A stretch of DNA of 64,000 bases from Anaerolineae bacterium (GTDB lineage: Bacteria > Chloroflexota > Anaerolineae > Aggregatilineales > UBA2796). The DNA lies in contig JAHBVK010000001.1 in NCBI GenBank assembly GCA_019637555.1, positions 285,688 through 349,687 on the forward strand, given 5' to 3'. The notes beneath the pieces were generated by a model, which saw nothing but the letters and a program-made list of their open reading frames with translations, did no database searches and was not told the origin of the DNA. Every line of letters begins with the position of its first letter. Within the stretch, counting starts at the first letter, position 1. This document shows positions 63,212 through 64,000 of the stretch, one piece after another. The translations under genes were made by a program, and so were the position numbers.

Positions 63212-63628
63212 CTATTCCGCCGGATCACCCATCGCGGCGCTGATCCCCGCCAGTTGATCGAAGACTTCCTCATCGCTGGCATACTCATCGTTTGCTAGAT
63301 CGAGCGCCAGCAGTTCCCGCCGCTGACGATTGCCATTCTCGGCACGTTGGCGACGCAGCAGATTGGCGGCGATGCCAAGCAGCCAAGCACGCGGCTGTCG
63401 TGCTGGATCGAATCGATCTGCATGGGTGAGTGCCTCTACCGTGACTTCGTTCAACAGTTCAGCCGCAGCCGTATCAACGTCCGTATCGGCGGCACGCGCA
63501 CCATCAACACCCATTCGCACGACATAGCTGCGTAAGATGTGCAGTAGTGGCGTACTTTCAGCGGCGAGAAAAGCGCGCAATCGTTCTCGAAGTCGTTCAG
63601 TCAAGGTCATTTGTTCAATGTACATCAT
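63212..63628 (-). CDS. ECF sigma factor, region 2 (ends at an in-frame TAG)
   Basis: The 138-residue frame contains region 2 of an ECF sigma factor (LLNEVTVEALTHADRFDPARQPRAWLLGIAANLLRRQR) and the start of the linker, then stops at GDPAE-TAG. Region 4 follows in the same frame. So the gene is either a recent pseudogene, is read through, or was miscalled at one base. It lies upstream of the membrane partner gene, the usual sigma/anti-sigma order. Start ATG at 63628, or 63625 or 63610. Confidence 0.8.
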   Translation of the reverse strand: MMYIEQMTLTERLRERLRAFLAAESTPLLHILRSYVVRMGVDGARAADTDVDTAAAELLNEVTVEALTHADRFDPARQPRAWLLGIAANLLRRQRAENGNRQRRELLALDLANDEYASDEEVFDQLAGISAAMGDPAE

Positions 63629-63731
63629 CCAATATTCAAAATGGTGGGCATTTTTGTTACAGGCAGGTCAACCCGCAACATTGAAAACGAATCAGGTACA
63701 ATCAGCTTGCCTTAAATTGAGGAGCAAATTC

Positions 63732-64000
63732 GTGCGAATATTGCGGCGCTGGTTACTGGTATTAATATTGCTGACGATGACTCTGATGAGCGCACCTGTG
63801 CGAGCACAGGATGAGTTAACGTTACCGGACGAATCACTATTCACCGATCCGATGTTCGCGCGTCCCGGCATGGCAGGGGTAGCACAGCCTTATCTCAATC
63901 GCACGCGCTATCTACTGGCGATTGATCTCGATAGCGCCAGCGGACAGATGCGCGGACAAGCACGGATTTTGTTCGTCAATCGCGCCTATGTTGCCGTAGA
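63732..64000 (+). CDS. Secreted peptidase start, probably M1 family (partial)
   Basis: GTG start with GAGGAG seven bases upstream. A signal peptide (MRILRRWLLVLILL...APVRAQ) is followed by a mature N-terminus with RTRYLLAIDLDSASGQMRGQ. This is the pattern of the first beta strand of M1 aminopeptidase-like N-terminal domains. The zinc motif lies beyond the window, so the family is a guess. The frame runs off the edge at 64000. Confidence 0.6.
   Translation, partial: MRILRRWLLVLILLTMTLMSAPVRAQDELTLPDESLFTDPMFARPGMAGVAQPYLNRTRYLLAIDLDSASGQMRGQARILFVNRAYVAV

Noticed and set aside
1..64000. CRISPR array, prophage or insertion sequence
   Set aside because: No regular spaced repeats, phage structural genes, transposases or terminal inverted repeats were seen; the only tandem repeats are the in-gene Gln/Gly units.

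Overview
The window looks like a chromosomal segment of a Chloroflexota (Anaerolineae-like) bacterium. The support is the combination of an SCO1664 / DUF3090 / MSMEG_4193 gene set (known from Actinobacteria and Chloroflexi), many secreted proteins with Thr/Pro-rich spacers, SH3 and TolB-like repeats, M23 and YkuD wall enzymes, and a moderate G+C content. There is no rRNA, CRISPR array, insertion sequence or prophage. One tRNA gene (His, GTG) is present.

Layout. 1-5100: a gene tail, two small unrecognised genes, a decayed GMC-oxidoreductase remnant, a GlcG/HbpS-like protein, a KDG-kinase-like sugar kinase and a secreted M23 peptidase with a beta-propeller-like tail. 5177-11229: a lone receiver protein, then, on the minus strand, the most interesting locus. 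It holds a class II diterpene cyclase, a membrane histidine kinase, two single-domain response regulators, a cis-prenyltransferase-fold terpene synthase of the Rv3378c (tuberculosinol/kolavelool synthase) type, and a HAD phosphatase. Two junctions in this set are 4-nt ATGA overlaps. 11440-15111: priA, a MEMO/AmmeMemoRadiSam-B protein and another receiver in one operon. 15330-20574: a HerA-like ATPase, a secreted GH5 glycosidase and an L,D-transpeptidase. 20639-23056: tRNA-His, a small membrane protein, a parvulin-type lipoprotein and a DUF554 membrane protein. 23185-25630: histidine phosphatase fused to a DUF3090-like domain, a DUF3090 protein and an SCO1664-family kinase-like protein. 25637-34046: a hydrolase, an SLC13/TrkA-C permease, an unknown membrane protein, an M20 peptidase, trpS, two zinc-ribbon proteins (one FHA) and a receiver. 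34246-47208: a secreted TolB/SH3 protein, then a long plus-strand operon (ABC-2 permease, Gln/Gly-repeat membrane protein, MoxR ATPase, YdeI-like protein, DUF58, GT39 transferase, BatA/VWA protein, APH-like kinase). 47274-56035: two HtrA-like proteases, a GT2 transferase, a sulfite-oxidase-family protein, a methyltransferase, an SH3 protein, a MocR regulator and an LCP ligase. 56154-64000: hisS, a phosphodiester glycosidase, a large SPFH protein, an ECF sigma factor broken by an in-frame TAG with its membrane partner, and the start of a secreted M1-type peptidase.

How it fits together. Most of the window is cell-envelope maintenance (wall hydrolysis and cross-linking, LCP transfer, proteases, PPIase, MoxR/VWA assembly) and housekeeping (priA, trpS, hisS, tRNA-His). 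The exception is the 5.6-11.2 kb operon. It pairs the two enzymes that turn GGPP into a bicyclic diterpene alcohol (or a related product) with a sensor kinase and two receivers placed between them. The two-enzyme logic is known from Mycobacterium tuberculosis (tuberculosinol) and from the Chloroflexi member Herpetosiphon aurantiacus (kolavelool). I am not aware of a described case with an embedded phosphorelay. Product, signal and regulation are inference.
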